Assembly (NCBI RefSeq): GCF_030077865.1
Contig: NZ_JASDDP010000006.1
Direction: 5' to 3' (one strand)
Source: Mycoplasma_H phocimorsus
Lineage (GTDB): Bacteria; Bacillota_I; Bacilli_A; Mycoplasmatales; Metamycoplasmataceae
Length of the DNA: 42,454 nt
Position 1 is the first letter of the stretch, and every line of letters begins with the position of its first letter. The notes below the pieces were generated by a model. The model was not told the origin of the DNA, searched no databases, and saw only the letters and a program-made list of their open reading frames with translations. The translations under genes and the position numbers were made by a program. Below are positions 1 to 10,285 of the stretch, piece by piece.

Positions 1-70
1 GTGCAGTTTAATATATTAAATTTAGACATACTTAAATTATAGCATACAATGTATATTTAAAAAATAAAAA

Positions 71-92
71 AAGGATATATTTATATATCCTT
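71..92. repeat. Perfect 10-bp inverted repeat
   Basis: AAGGATATAT and ATATATCCTT flank a 2-nt centre. The hairpin lies upstream of the IS30 remnant. It could be a terminator of whatever lies left of the window, or part of the insertion element. Confidence 0.5.
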
Positions 93-126
93 ACTAAAAA
101 TATATGGCTTTAACTTGGAAACTCAG

Positions 127-303
127 GGTTCAAATGAAAATTGAAATGGGCTAATTAGAAGAGAATTTAAAAAGGGATATAATTTCAATCTAATTACTGA
201 ACTCGATTTATTAGAAGTTGTGAATAAAATTAATAATATGCCTCGAGAGATTTTCAACTGAAAATCATCTCAAGAGCTATTTTATTTAGAAAATCGAAAA
301 TAA
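127..303 (+). pseudogene. IS30-family transposase, C-terminal remnant
   Basis: About 58 codons encode the end of an IS30-type DDE transposase, read with TGA as Trp. The segment GSNENWNGLIRREFKKG carries the conserved NEN-x-NGLIR block, which contains the catalytic Glu of IS30 enzymes. It is followed by a helical tail (LLEVVNKINNMPRE) and stops at TAA. The frame can be followed a few codons further upstream, to about position 100, but there is no start codon and no N-terminal two thirds, so this cannot be a working transposase. A hairpin with a T run follows it. It is best read as the scar of an old insertion next to tRNA-Gly. Confidence 0.8.
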
Positions 304-358
304 GTTATTCAACTTTTTAAGAAGTTTTCAAATATATTAAAAATCTTGATTTATGGTA

Positions 359-385
359 GTCTCGATTTATTTTGAGACATTTTTT
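359..385 (+). terminator. Intrinsic terminator after IS30 remnant
   Basis: The stem GTCTC/GAGAC (359-363 with 374-378) has a 10-nt loop and is followed on the plus strand by ATTTTTTG. It sits about 55 nt after the transposase stop, so it is probably the terminator of the former IS gene. Confidence 0.4.
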
Positions 386-440
386 GTTATTCCTTATTCA
401 TGTTATAAGAAATTTTTTTGAAGTTACAAATTAAAAGATA

Positions 441-483
441 AAATAAAAAAATATCAAACGCGTATGTGTTGCACTTGATATTT
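441..483 (-). terminator. Terminator of tRNA-Gly transcript
   Basis: On the minus strand, AAATATCAA (475-483) pairs with TTGATATTT (449-457) and is followed by a T-rich tail (TTTTTTATTTT). This places the end of the tRNA-Gly transcript about 50 nt past its CCA end. Confidence 0.6.
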
Positions 484-532
484 CTCTTTAGCAACAACAT
501 TTAATAATGTTGTTTTGTGGTGATATTACATT

Positions 533-606
533 TGGAGCAAATGAGGAGAATCGAACTCCCGTATTTAGCATGGCAAGCTAATGTTCTACCATTGAACTAC
601 ATTTGC
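533..606 (-). tRNA. tRNA-Gly (anticodon GCC)
   Basis: The cloverleaf reads on the minus strand. The acceptor stem is GCAAATG/CATTTGC, the D arm contains TAGTTCAATGGTAGA, the anticodon loop CTTGCCATG has GCC, and the T arm is GGGAGTTCGATTCTCC. Discriminator T is followed by an encoded CCA. It decodes GGC/GGU. It lies just downstream of nfo and may have its own promoter in the 56-nt gap (TAAAAT on the minus strand at about 618-623). Confidence 0.95.
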
Positions 607-662
607 ATATATAAATATTTTACTTCATTTTAAATAAAGTTAAATAATTATTTTAAATTTTT

Positions 663-1496
663 TTATTTTTTTGCATTTAATAATAATTTGATTTCTTGAT
701 CATAAATAGGTCCTTCATCAGTTCATGGAGTTTCTAATATGATAGGAATATTATCAAACTCTTTACAATGAACAAATTTAGCTAAAGTATCAAACCCTAT
801 AAAACCTTTTCCAATATTTTCATGACGATCTTTATGAGATCCTAAATCATTTTTAGAATCATTTAAATGAATTACTTTGATATATTTTAAATAGTTTTTT
901 TCTTTTAAAAAATCAATAAATTCTTCAAAATTTTTCAAATTATAACCAGCATCTCAAACATGGCATGTATCTAAACAAATTTTTATTCGTTCTGAATTGA
1001 CTTTATTAATTACATACATAATTTGTTCAAAATTAATTCCTACTTCAGTGCCTTTTCCAGCCATTGTTTCTATGGCTATTACAACATCTTTAGTTTTTGA
1101 AAGAATTAATTTAAGATTATTAATTAAAGTATCTAATGCTTGTTGAACATCAAAAGAAGTGTATGCTCCAGGATGTAAAACTAAATATTTAGCTTTTATG
1201 TAATTCATCCTCTTAATCTCACTAATTAAAAAATTGCATGCAAATTGCGATTTAGTAGGATTTGATGGGTTAACAATATAGGGTGCATGAACAATAATAT
1301 CTTCATTATTAATCTTATTTTTAACTAATTGCTCAAACTCATGTAATTTATACTTTTCTTTTTCTACTCTTTTAGTATTTTGTGGAGCTCCTAAATAAAT
1401 CATTAAAGTATTAGCATTATTTTTTAATGATTCTTTACCTGCATCCAAAAGATAATTTGGCGCCTTAAAAGTAATATGTGAGCCTATTTTAATCAT
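663..1496 (-). CDS. nfo: Endonuclease IV (AP endonuclease)
   Basis: A 277-aa protein, the normal length for bacterial Nfo. It cleaves DNA 5' of abasic sites in base excision repair. The metal-binding signature of the TIM-barrel family is visible in order: IVHAPYIVN (His about 70), VLHPGAY, IETMAGKG, CLDTCHVWDAG, IHLNDSKND, DRHENIGKG and the closing ILETPWTDEG. Two in-frame TGA codons (near 954 and 723) are Trp. The ATG lies 1 nt after the ecfT stop (TAATATG), so it is the last gene of the ecf operon and translated by coupling. The functional link to ECF transport is not obvious. The assignment is firm. Confidence 0.95.
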
Positions 1497-1497
1497 A

Positions 1498-2502
1498 TTA
1501 ATACCTTGTTACTAAATAAGCATATCATCTTGCTGATTCAAAAATTTGCTCAGGATAATAGTTGTGAAAAGTATTAAGTGTTATAATTCCAGCAAAAATA
1601 ATTAAAGAAAAAATAGCTAGCATAATATCATATTTATTAAATCCTATTTGTCTGTATCTTGTGCGTTTAGCATATGGATCATATCCTCTTGTTTCCATTG
1701 CATTTGCTAAATCTTCTGCTTTTGCAAATGAAGACACAAATAAAGGGACAACAAGTGTAATCATTGATTTTGCTTTTTCTTTAAGTTTAGCTTTTTTAAA
1801 ATCTACACCACGGCTTGATTGTGCTTTCATGATTCTTGAAGCTTCATCAAGTAAAGTTGGAACAAAACGAAGAGCAATTGATATTGTTATTGCTACAATT
1901 TGTGTTGAAACGCCAACAAGTTTAAGTGGTCAGATAATATCTTCAAGCGCTTTTGTAAGCATAATTGGTTTGGTTGTTAATGTAAGAATTGTTGTTGAAA
2001 GAATCATAATATAAATTCTTAAAAAGATTGCTAATGATCTGATAACAGCAAATAATGAAAAGGCAACACTTTCATTTGAATATCAAACAAAATATTGGTA
2101 TCATTCACCTTTAATGGCATCTTTAAAGGCAGCAGTTCCGACCTCTTTGCTATTTTGAATAATTTCATTAACATTAGTAACAATATTATATGTATTAGTA
2201 TTATTTTGGAAAATTCTAATTGATTCATATAAATTAACATTTTTTAACAATCAAAAATTGATTAATAAAAGAAATACGGCAATAAAGAAGGGAATTTTTA
2301 GCATTCTAAATAATGGTCTTACTCTTTTAATTGATATTAAATACATAATAAAAAGAGGAATTAAAAGCACAAAAAAAGTAATAATATCTTTAGCGAGGAA
2401 AGCAGAAACAATATAAAAAATATTAAACAAAACTTTTAATATGGGGTTTAAGCTATGGATTGTTGACTTTCCTGGCATGTATCTACCAAGCATTGCTTTC
2501 AT
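1498..2502 (-). CDS. ecfT: ECF transporter transmembrane subunit EcfT
   Basis: A 334-aa membrane protein of the CbiQ/EcfT family. It is the scaffold that couples the two ECF ATPases to exchangeable substrate-binding S components. The N-terminal helices (about residues 25-90) contain ITFFVLLIPLFIMYLISIKR. The family coupling region is clear: RFVPTLLDEASRIMKAQSS followed by RGVDF. A last membrane segment is near the C-terminus (IMLAIFSLIIFAGIITL). A hydrophilic insert of about 60 residues (NVNLYESIRIFQNN onward) makes it longer than the usual 265 aa, as is common in mycoplasmas. Its ATG overlaps the ecfA2 stop (TAATG), with AAGGAG upstream. No S component is encoded nearby. Confidence 0.93.
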
Positions 2503-3494
2503 TATATCTCCTTTTTATTCTCTAAATATTTATTAAGAAATTCAACTAATTCATTTTCATTAGTTATTTTAGGAACATTAATTCCTCTTGCTTCAAGTTT
2601 ACTTACAAACTCTAAAATGCGAGGCGGCTTCATTTCATTTTTATAAAGAAATTCAGTATTTTTTAACAATTCGTAAGTATCCCCGTCATATATTTTTTTA
2701 CCATCTTTAAACATTAAACATCTTGTTGAAAACTCAAGAATATTATCTAAATCATGAGTAATAACAATAACTGTTTTGCCTTCATCATGAAGTTTTTTAA
2801 AAATATTTAAAATGTCAATTACTCCAGCAGGGTCAAGACCAGCAGTTGGCTCATCAAGAACTAAAAATTCTGGTTCCATTGCAAGAATTCCTGCTAATGC
2901 CACTCTTCTTTTTTGTCCACCTGATAAACCAAAGGGCGAATGATTTCATAATTTTTCTGGTAAATCTACTAATTTTAAGTATTTTTTAGCTCTTTCCTCA
3001 GCTTGTTGATTTGATAATCCAAACATTTTTGCGCCAAAAGCAACATCTTTTAAAATAGTTTCTTCAAATAATTGGTACTCAGCAAATTGAAAAACCACAC
3101 CAACTCTTCTTCTAATATCAGCGAATGATCTTGGTTTCTCTTTAACAAAATTTAATTTTTTATTAAGGTTTTTATCTTTAAAAGGGGCACAAAATACTTG
3201 AGTATCTTCATATTCATATTGAATATTGCGATTCACATATTCAACATTATATTTTTTGGCCATTTTTTTGCTTAATTTGCTTTGATTTTGGAAAACTCAA
3301 GTAATTTTTCCAGAAGTAGGAGTAGTTAAAATATTTAACTGTTCAATGAAAGTCGTTTTTCCTGAACCAGTAGGACCAATTACGCCAATAAATTCGCCTT
3401 GTTCAAAACTTACATCAACATCTTTAATGGCATGTTTTTCAATCATTGTAGATTTATTGTATATATAATTTAATTTTTCAATTTTTATTTGCAT
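2502..3494 (-). CDS. ecfA2: ECF transporter ATP-binding subunit EcfA2
   Basis: A 330-aa ABC ATPase of the energy-coupling module. Visible motifs are Walker A (GPTGSGKTT, about residue 40), Q-loop VVFQFAEYQLFEETI, signature LSGGQKRRVALAG, Walker B FLVLDEPTAGLDP and the His switch VITHD. Between Walker A and the Q-loop there is an extra lysine-rich stretch of about 50 residues (KLSKKMAKKYNVEYVNRN and following) that most EcfA2 proteins lack. The C-terminal domain resembles other EcfA proteins. Its start overlaps the end of ecfA1 by 10 nt and its stop overlaps ecfT by one base, so the three genes are translationally coupled. Confidence 0.95.
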
Positions 3495-4282
3495 ATTTCT
3501 TCTAACAACTCCTCTTCTTTATATGTTGGGCTAATTCCATTTAATCTTTCACTAATTCTATAAATAAAAGGAGAGTCAATTTTAGCAATTCTTACAATTT
3601 CTTTATTATTTAAAATATCTTCTGGTTTTCCTTGTGCTAATAATTTTCCTTCAGAAAGAACAATACAATAATCAGCATTAATAGCTTCTTCCATATCATG
3701 TGTAATGGAGATAAGTGTTTTATTTTCTCTAACTTGAATTTCTTTAATTAAATCTAAAACTTCTTTTTTTCCTTTAGGATCAAGCATTGAAGTAATTTCA
3801 TCAAAAATAATTACTTCAGGCGAAAGAGCTAAAACTGATGCAATAGCTACTCTTTGCTTTTGCCCTCCTGAAAGATTGTGAGGTTCTACTTCTAAATAAT
3901 CCTTCATTCCTACTTTTTGAGCCAAATCATAAATAATATTTTTCATTTCTTCGCGATTCATTCTTTTATTTTCAAGACCAAAAGAAATATCATCTTCAAC
4001 ACTAGCTCCAATAAATTGATTATCAGGATTTTGAAAAACAATTCCAATTTTTTTTCTAATATCTTTAAGAGTAGCTTTTGAAATTTTAATTCCATCAATA
4101 GAAATAATTCCTGATTCTGGTTTATAAAGTGCTACTAATAATTTTGAAAGTGTTGATTTTCCACTTCCATTATGCCCCATAATAGCAATATATTTTCCTT
4201 TTGGAATATGTAGAGTTACATCATCAAGAACATATGGTTCTTTTTTATTATATTTGAACCTTAAATTATTTACATATATCAT
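3485..4282 (-). CDS. ecfA1: ECF transporter ATP-binding subunit EcfA1
   Basis: A 265-aa ABC ATPase, the first gene of the ecf operon. It has Walker A GHNGSGKST (about residue 36), Q-loop VFQNPDNQFIGASVEDD (the typical EcfA1 Q-loop), signature LSGGQKQRVAIAS, Walker B VIIFDEITSMLDP, and His switch ISITHDMEEA. It pairs with EcfA2 and drives uptake of vitamins or metals through whichever S component docks on EcfT. There is no strong Shine-Dalgarno, and an AT-rich promoter sits just upstream. No truncation. Confidence 0.95.
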   Translation of the reverse strand: MIYVNNLRFKYNKKEPYVLDDVTLHIPKGKYIAIMGHNGSGKSTLSKLLVALYKPESGIISIDGIKISKATLKDIRKKIGIVFQNPDNQFIGASVEDDISFGLENKRMNREEMKNIIYDLAQKVGMKDYLEVEPHNLSGGQKQRVAIASVLALSPEVIIFDEITSMLDPKGKKEVLDLIKEIQVRENKTLISITHDMEEAINADYCIVLSEGKLLAQGKPEDILNNKEIVRIAKIDSPFIYRISERLNGISPTYKEEELLEEICK

Positions 4283-4293
4283 AATGATAATAA

Positions 4294-4330
4294 TTATAAT
4301 AAATTTTAAGTTTTATTATATATATAATAA
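4294..4330 (-). promoter_or_regulatory. Putative promoter of the ecf operon
   Basis: On the minus strand, TTATTATAATTATTATCATTATG precedes the ecfA1 ATG, offering a TATAAT-like -10 very close to the start. A second AT box (TATATATAAT) lies further up near 4320-4330. No clear -35 is visible. Confidence 0.35.
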
Positions 4331-4510
4331 TTTTAATAAATTAAGATTAAATTTAATATTTAGGCTTATAATAAAATATTTTTAATTATATATTTAAATA
4401 AAGCACATTTTAAAGCAAAAAATGTGCTGTAATTATTTTTTAAAAATGAAATTAATGAAATAACTTTATCTAATTTAATATTTTATAAAATTCATATATT
4501 TCAAAATATA

Positions 4511-4544
4511 AATATTAAAAAATATTACAACAAATTGTTGTAAT
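4511..4544 (-). terminator. Terminator of lipoprotein gene 4573-5919
   Basis: The perfect stem ATTACAACAA/TTGTTGTAAT (4524-4533 with 4535-4544) is followed on the minus strand by ATTTTTTAATATTT. It lies about 30 nt past the stop codon. Confidence 0.7.
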
Positions 4545-4572
4545 AAACTATATAAATAATTAAACATTTTTA

Positions 4573-5919
4573 TTATGAATCACTTATTTTATTATCTTTA
4601 TTTTCAATTCATTCTTTTATTGTATTAGGTGTGATAATATTTGTAATTTTAAATGTTTTTGTAACAAAATTACTAATTATTGAACTCAAAAAACCTAAAA
4701 TTCCTTCATTATTTTGGCTTGTTATATTTAAATCTTTGTCCTCAAAAATTTGTTTAATAACATTATAAAATAAATTATATAAAGTTTCTAACTCATTTTT
4801 ATATTGTGTTTTAAAACCATTTTTATTAATTATTTTTCTTAAAGCATCAATAAATTGAATTCAAACTGTTAAAAGCCCTTTTTTTTCTTCATCAAGAAAA
4901 TCTTTACCATTTGTTATTATAAATTCTACACCATTTTTAACTGTGCTTGATCCTGCAAAAATTGATGTTATACTTGATAAAATTCCTTCCACATTTTCTT
5001 GTTTTTCAAAAAAATAATTAATGCTACTAAAGCCAGAAATATTTTTTAGTTTTTCTTTTTCATTAAACATTATTTTTAAAAATTTTAAAAACTCTTCTAA
5101 AAAATTTTTTCCTTCACTACCGCCAAGTATTTCAATAAAATATAATATTGGATTATTCTTAATATTTGATTTTTCATTTTCGCCAAAATTTTTTGCTCAT
5201 TTTTTTATTTCTTCTTTATTTATAATGCTATTAATATTTTTTTTATCAAAAATAACCTCTTTTGCTTTTCCTAATAAAAAATCAATAAGTTTTTTATTTT
5301 CTTGATCATTTTCTTTATATAAATAGAAAATTAAATTTTTAAATGAATCTTTAAAATCTACATCAATGTTTTTATATTTTAAATACGTTTTAAAAGCAAG
5401 ATCAGTAAAATAAGCTTTAGTTTTGTGTAATGGATCTCTATTATACTTAAATAAATATATGCCGGCTCCAATAACACTTCCTGCTACTAAAAGTGCTGAA
5501 ATTGTTGAGCCCGCTATAATATAAGCATTTTTCTTTTTATTAGCTGCTTCTAATTCTTTTTTTCTTAGTGTTTGTTTTGCTTTTTTCTTTCAAGTTGTAA
5601 ATATATTTTTAGTTTTTAAAATTGTATTAATATCAGATTTTTTTTCTTTTTCTTCTTTAATATTTTCAAAATTATTTTTTTCTACTAAATTTGAATCAAT
5701 GGTTGGAAAATTATTTAATTCTTGATTATCTTTTATTAGACCAAAAATTAAATCTTGCTTATTATTAAATTTAAACTTATTTTTTTCTTGATTAATTAGT
5801 TTCTTGCTAATTTCTTTTTGCACTTCTTTTTTATTTATGTTTGAATTACAACTAACAACAGTAGTCGATAATCCTATTACAATTGAAAAAAGAAGTGTTA
5901 ATTTATTTTTTTTAAACAT
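4573..5919 (-). CDS. Putative lipoprotein with an internal transmembrane helix
   Basis: 448 aa, no recognised family. The chosen ATG has GGAAGGA 5 nt upstream; an earlier ATG at 5949 lacks a good site and would spoil the signal peptide. The start MFKKNKLTLLFSIVIG leads to a lipobox (VVSC, Cys24), so it should be an acylated surface protein. After about 85 polar residues come a strongly basic stretch (KKKAKQTLRKKELEAANKKK) and a second hydrophobic helix (about residues 133-158, YIIAGSTISALLVAGSVIG), then about 290 mostly helical, Lys/Glu/Asn-rich residues. Two export-type segments in one chain is unusual; see findings. It is a single-gene transcript with its own terminator. Function unknown. 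Confidence 0.8.
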
Positions 5920-6323
5920 ATTATCCTTCCAAATAAATTTACCACCCATAATAAAGCATCCTTAAAAAAATTAATAATAAAAAATCTTATTAAAAAGTTT
6001 AAAAATATATCTTTTTAAAAATATTTAAATATTACATTATTAATAAAATAACTAAAAAAATGTTTTAATTTTAGCTTAATTTCAAATGTAAATATTACAA
6101 AAATATTTATTTTTGAATTTTTAAAAAAGTTTTAAAATATTGAACATACATTTTAAATATCTTTTAGTAAAAAAAATAAAAATGTTTCAAATTATTATTT
6201 TTCTATTTTTAAATTTGCAAATAAAAAAATCTCAAATGCAACTTTGAAATTTTTTATATTTAATTTTCTTGTCAATTTAGTATTTTATTTGAATATACAA
6301 TAATTTGCTTTATTGAAATAATT
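5920..6323. other. Intergenic region upstream of lipoprotein gene
   Basis: No gene is visible. It contains the ribosome-binding site and presumed promoter of the lipoprotein gene near 5920-5990 and the terminator of the nusB operon at 6218-6250. Between them it is AT-rich sequence with short A and T runs. Confidence 0.5.
6218..6250 (-). terminator. Terminator of the nusB-tlyA-csd-engB operon
   Basis: On the minus strand ATTTCAAA (6243-6250) pairs with TTTGAGAT (6229-6236), including one G-U pair, around a 6-nt loop, and is followed by TTTTTTATTTG. The pairing is complete only on the minus strand, which fixes its direction. It lies about 75 nt after the last stop codon. Confidence 0.75.
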
Positions 6324-7940
6324 TTAAATAATATCAACATTATTAAATTCAATCTCAAAATAACGCTCTTTATTATTTCTTAAGTAAAATTTAACTTTAA
6401 ATGAAGCTTTATTTTTGTCGCCCTTTTCAAGCTTAAAACTATCTTCGACAATTTTTACTTGTATATCATAATTGCGGTTTAAAATTGGGCTCTTAATGTT
6501 AGCATCAATTACTTTTATAAATGCATTAATATTAAAAAATTCTTTATTATAAATTTCTTTGCCATTTTCATCTGCATTATTAACTAATTGTTTTAAAGTG
6601 TATTTTTTATAGTTACCTTCATTAACAAATTTAAATGCTAAAAGTGATTTGTCTTTAGAATATTTTTCATTTAATTCATTTAATTCATTCGAAAGAAGCG
6701 TTTTGAAATTATTGAATCTAACTTCAAAACTAGCAATAAAATTTTTTGCATTTTTAATTATAATTTCATATGTCGCATAACCAAATTCATTATTATAATT
6801 TTTAAATTTTTGAGTTATTTTATGCTCAGAATTATTAATGTTTTCTCAATTAATATCTAGTGAAGAAAGCGTATTACGATCAAGTTCAAGCTGAATGTCT
6901 TTATTAGGAAAATCATCTTTATAATTATCATAAATTTTTATATTTTGAAATTTTGGTTGAAAAAATGTATTTTCAAACTCTTTAATATCTTTATTAATTG
7001 GCTTTATTTTTGGTGCAAATTGTGACATTTGTTTTAAATATTCATATTTTTTAAAATCAAGAACAATTTTTTGCGTTGCGCCAACAAATGTAACAATTGC
7101 ATGTTTTAACTTTTTATTAACTAAATAATAATTTTTATAATTTAGTTTAGGTGTAACACTCATTATAATTTTATCTTCAACAATTTTTACATCATCAACG
7201 CTTCAATCAGTAAATTGATCTTCTAATAATGATTTATTAATTAATTTTTCTTCTAATTGTTTGTTATTTTTAATATTTTTATATTTAGATACATCACTAG
7301 TTAAATCAATTTTTTCAATTTCATCAGCCTGTCTTGCTAATTCTTTTTGAATATTACTTCCTTTTTGAACATCTTTAAATTTTTTAAATCCTTCTATTTG
7401 ATAGAAAAATTTTTTTGTCAATTCTTTAGAAGAATTTTCTATTTTATAAGAAATAGTTAATTCTAAAAATAATATACCAAGAATATCATTTCCATAACTT
7501 TCAAAATTTACACTTCTAATTTTATTTCTTGAAAATTGTTCTGAAAGCGCATAAAAAGGCATATTTTTTTCGTTAACTAAATAAAAATTTTGATTAGCTA
7601 AATCTAATGGTGATTTATTAAATAAATTTCTTAACATTAAAACATTTTGTCAATATTCATTACCTTTTTCAAAATCAGAAGCGAAATGTGAAGAAAGAAA
7701 ATCTGATTGCGCCTTAATGTCTGGCGTAGGAAGATTTTTTTTATCTTTAAATTCAACTCCCGGCTCATCACCTAAAATAAAATTCATGCTATCAACCTGA
7801 TCTCAAAAAGTAACTTCCTTTTTTAGAACGTAATAGCTTGTAATAATTGCTGTTGTTGCTCCAAGTGTACTTATAGCTCCAAATAAAGCTCACTTCCCTT
7901 TCTTAGTTTTTACATTTATAAAATTACTTGATTTATCCAT
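6324..7940 (-). CDS. Hypothetical N-terminally anchored surface protein
   Basis: 538 aa, no family recognised. A basic start (MDKSSNFINVKTKKGK) is followed by one hydrophobic helix (about residues 18-40, WALFGAISTLGATTAIITSYY), with no lipobox. It is therefore probably an uncleaved signal anchor with a large outside domain of about 495 residues, rich in Lys, Asn, Phe and Glu and alternating beta-like and charged segments. The ATG has AAAGGAG 8 nt upstream and lies 10 nt after the engB stop, so it is the last gene of that operon. Three in-frame TGA codons are Trp. It may belong to the poorly conserved surface proteins typical of mycoplasmas. Confidence 0.8.
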
Positions 7941-7950
7941 ATTTTCTCCT

Positions 7951-8517
7951 TTAATCAATTATATATAAATAGTTATTGACTATATTAATTAGTGTTTTAA
8001 TATTTAATTTGGTTATACTAGAAACATTAATACTTAATGATAAGTTATAATTTTCGATTCACTTTTTTAACATTGCTTTTTGCGATTGTTTTAATTTGTC
8101 AACTTTAGTAAAAACAATGAATATTGGTAATTGAAGCTTATTAAGATAATTAATAACTTCAACATCACTATTTAAAAAGCCAATTCTTGAATCTATTAAA
8201 AGAAATACACATTTAATATTTGTAGCATTCTGAAAATATGCATCAATCATTTGAGTAACATTTTCTTGAGTTTGCTTATTAACTTTGGCATAACCATAAC
8301 CTGGCAAATCAACTAAAAAGTTTTTTTGCTTATTAGCAAAATAATTAACAAGAAGCGTTCTACCAGGAGTGGAAGAAGTTTTAGATATCTTACTCCCAGC
8401 AATTGCATTTATTAATGAAGATTTACCAACATTTGATCTTCCTCAAAAAACTACTTCTGAACCTTCATGTTTTATAAATGAATTAATAGATGATGCTGAT
8501 TTTTCAAATTTGTACAT
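7951..8517 (-). CDS. engB: Ribosome biogenesis GTPase EngB/YihA
   Basis: A 188-aa TRAFAC-class GTPase needed for large-subunit ribosome assembly in other bacteria. Motifs are G1 GRSNVGKSS (about residues 27-35), switch region TSSTPGRT (G2), G3 DLPGYGYAKV, G4 FTKVDK and G5 VSSIT. Length is normal for the family. The ATG follows the stop of the nuclease gene by 1 nt (TAATATG), and the Shine-Dalgarno AAAGGAC lies inside the end of that gene. It fits with tlyA and nusB in the same operon, which also serve ribosomal RNA. Confidence 0.95.
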
Positions 8518-8518
8518 A

Positions 8519-9130
8519 TTAATGTCCTTTTCTTGGGTAAATTTGTGATATTTTTTTGAGATCTGATCAAATATTTAATCGCATAATCATTGCTTCTTGC
8601 TGAGCTTTTGAAAGAACATCAACATAAGAAGTATCTTTAAAGTAATATCTACTTTTTTTATCTTTACTGATATAAGCCACTTTAGCTAAACCATTTTTCA
8701 CTAATAAAATTGACAAATCTTCATCATTAATAAATACTTGCACTACCTTTCTTCCATAATGATCTAAAGTAATATTAATAATTTGTACATCTTTATTAAG
8801 AATTTTATTACTTAAAAACTCCTGAGCTTTAAGAGCGTAATGATGTTGTAAACCTAAAGTTGATTCTTTACCATTATCAGTTTGTTTAGTTTTTTCGGGT
8901 GTATCAATACCTAACATACGATATTTATTTCCTTGCGAATCATAAAAAGTATCGCCATCAACAACTTTTAAAACTTTAATTGTTTGATCATATTTTTTCG
9001 GAATTTTAATATCAATATTAGGTTTTATTTGATTAACATTTTCTTTTATTTGTTCTTTCTGTGAACAAGAAATCACTATTAAAGGAATAAAAAATAACGA
9101 TGTAATTTGTAATATTTTTCTTAATTTCAT
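8519..9130 (-). CDS. Thermonuclease-like (SNase) lipoprotein
   Basis: 203 aa. The signal peptide MKLRKILQITSLFFIPL leads to a lipobox (VISC, Cys22), so the enzyme should sit on the outer face of the membrane. The staphylococcal nuclease fold is recognisable from about residue 50: VLKVVDGDTF, YRMLGIDTPEKTK (the Arg and Glu of the active site), DHYGRKVVQV (the second catalytic Arg) and LVKNGLAKV. Such membrane nucleases degrade external nucleic acid and feed nucleotide uptake in mycoplasmas, which cannot make bases. It starts 3 nt after the csd stop and couples to engB. Function is confident from the motifs; substrate range is inferred. Confidence 0.92.
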
Positions 9131-9133
9131 AAT

Positions 9134-10285
9134 TTAAATGACTATAAAAGTTTTCGCTTTCTTCAATGTATTTACTAATTTATCAATATCTTTTTTTGTA
9201 TTATAAATACCTAGTGATATTCTTACAAAACCTTGATTATCATAAATATTATCCAGCATTTTTACACAAAAACTTCCCGCTCTTGTGTAAATATTATGTT
9301 TTGCTAAATAACTAGAAACATCTTGACAAAAAACATTATCAATATTAAAAAGTACAATGATATCTCCAGGCTTAGAACTTATTTTAATATTTTTTACTTC
9401 TTGTAATTTTTTATGTAAATAAATTGAAAGTTCTTTAATAATATTATTAGATTTTTCATAACCAATAAGATTAAAAAAATCTAAAGATTTATTAAACATA
9501 AATATGCCCGCTATATTAGGCGTGCCAGCTTCAAAAACATCTAAACCATCATTAACTGAAAAACTTTTAGCATCATTTTCTACACTTTTTATTACTCCCC
9601 CACCTAATTTAAAAGGTTTAAATTTTGCTAATAATTCTTTATTTACAGCCAATATGCCAAGCCCTGTAGGTCCATAAAATTTATTAGTTGAAAATGCTAT
9701 AGCATCAAATAAATTTAAAGAAGCTTTATAATGTAAAACTGATTGTGCCGCATCGTTAAAAAGAATAATTTTTTTCTGTTTGCAAATTGAAGAAAGAAGA
9801 TCTATATCGTATATTTTATTAAATGAATTTGTTTCTTGCGCTATTGAAATTAACTTGGTTTTATTTGTAATATTTTCTATTACATTAGAACTAATAATAA
9901 TTTTTGCCTTAACTTGCTTAGCAATTGATATTCAAGGAAACATATTTGAAGAATGATTCAACTCATCAATAATTATTTCATCATCTTCTTTCAATAATTC
10001 TTTGAACATATTGGCAAACATATTAATTGATTCTGTAGTACCTGAGGTAAAAATTATTTCTTGTGGTATGCTAGCATCCACTAAGTTCATAATTTTTTTC
10101 TTAGTTTCAAAAATAGTATTATTAACTAAATTACCAAGTTTAGTATCACTGCTTCTTGTACTTACGCTAATATTATTATAAAAATAATTATTAGCTTTAA
10201 TAGCCATTTTAGGCTTAAGACCCATTGCTGCTGAATCAAAATAAACATACTTATTTGCCGAAGGAAAATATTTTTTAATATTCAT
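9134..10285 (-). CDS. csd: Cysteine desulfurase (class V aminotransferase, SufS/Csd type)
   Basis: A 383-aa PLP enzyme that removes sulfur from cysteine for Fe-S or thio-tRNA biosynthesis. The N-terminus KYFPSANKYVYFDSAAMG is typical. IIFTSGTTESINMFA and NHSSN bind PLP, the Schiff-base lysine lies in AFSTNKFYGPTG (about residue 199), and the active-site cysteine in RAGSFCVKM (about residue 341). The ATG with AAAGGAAT 5 nt upstream is preferred to the one 15 nt earlier. It overlaps the tlyA end by 11 nt. No U-type scaffold gene (sufU/iscU) is adjacent, so the sulfur acceptor must be encoded elsewhere. Confidence 0.9.

Larger units (their letters stand above)
304..532. other. Intergenic region with several hairpins
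   Basis: I see no gene here. Besides the two terminators listed separately, there is a hairpin at about 494-513 (AACAACATT with AATGTTGTT) between tRNA-Gly and its terminator on the minus strand. The rest is plain AT-rich sequence. Confidence 0.5.
4283..4572. other. Intergenic region between lipoprotein gene and ecf operon
   Basis: No gene is seen. It holds the terminator of the lipoprotein gene, a second hairpin at 4402-4428 (AGCACATTTT with AAAATGTGCT), which may be a backup terminator, and the ecf promoter. The rest is AT-rich. Confidence 0.5.

Noticed and set aside
2031..2240. Minus-strand frame of 69 codons inside ecfT
   Set aside because: It overlaps the continuous ecfT frame, which carries the family motif on both sides.
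4402..4428. Small RNA or riboswitch around the hairpin 4402-4428
   Set aside because: Only one simple hairpin without a recognisable promoter or aptamer; kept as a probable secondary terminator.
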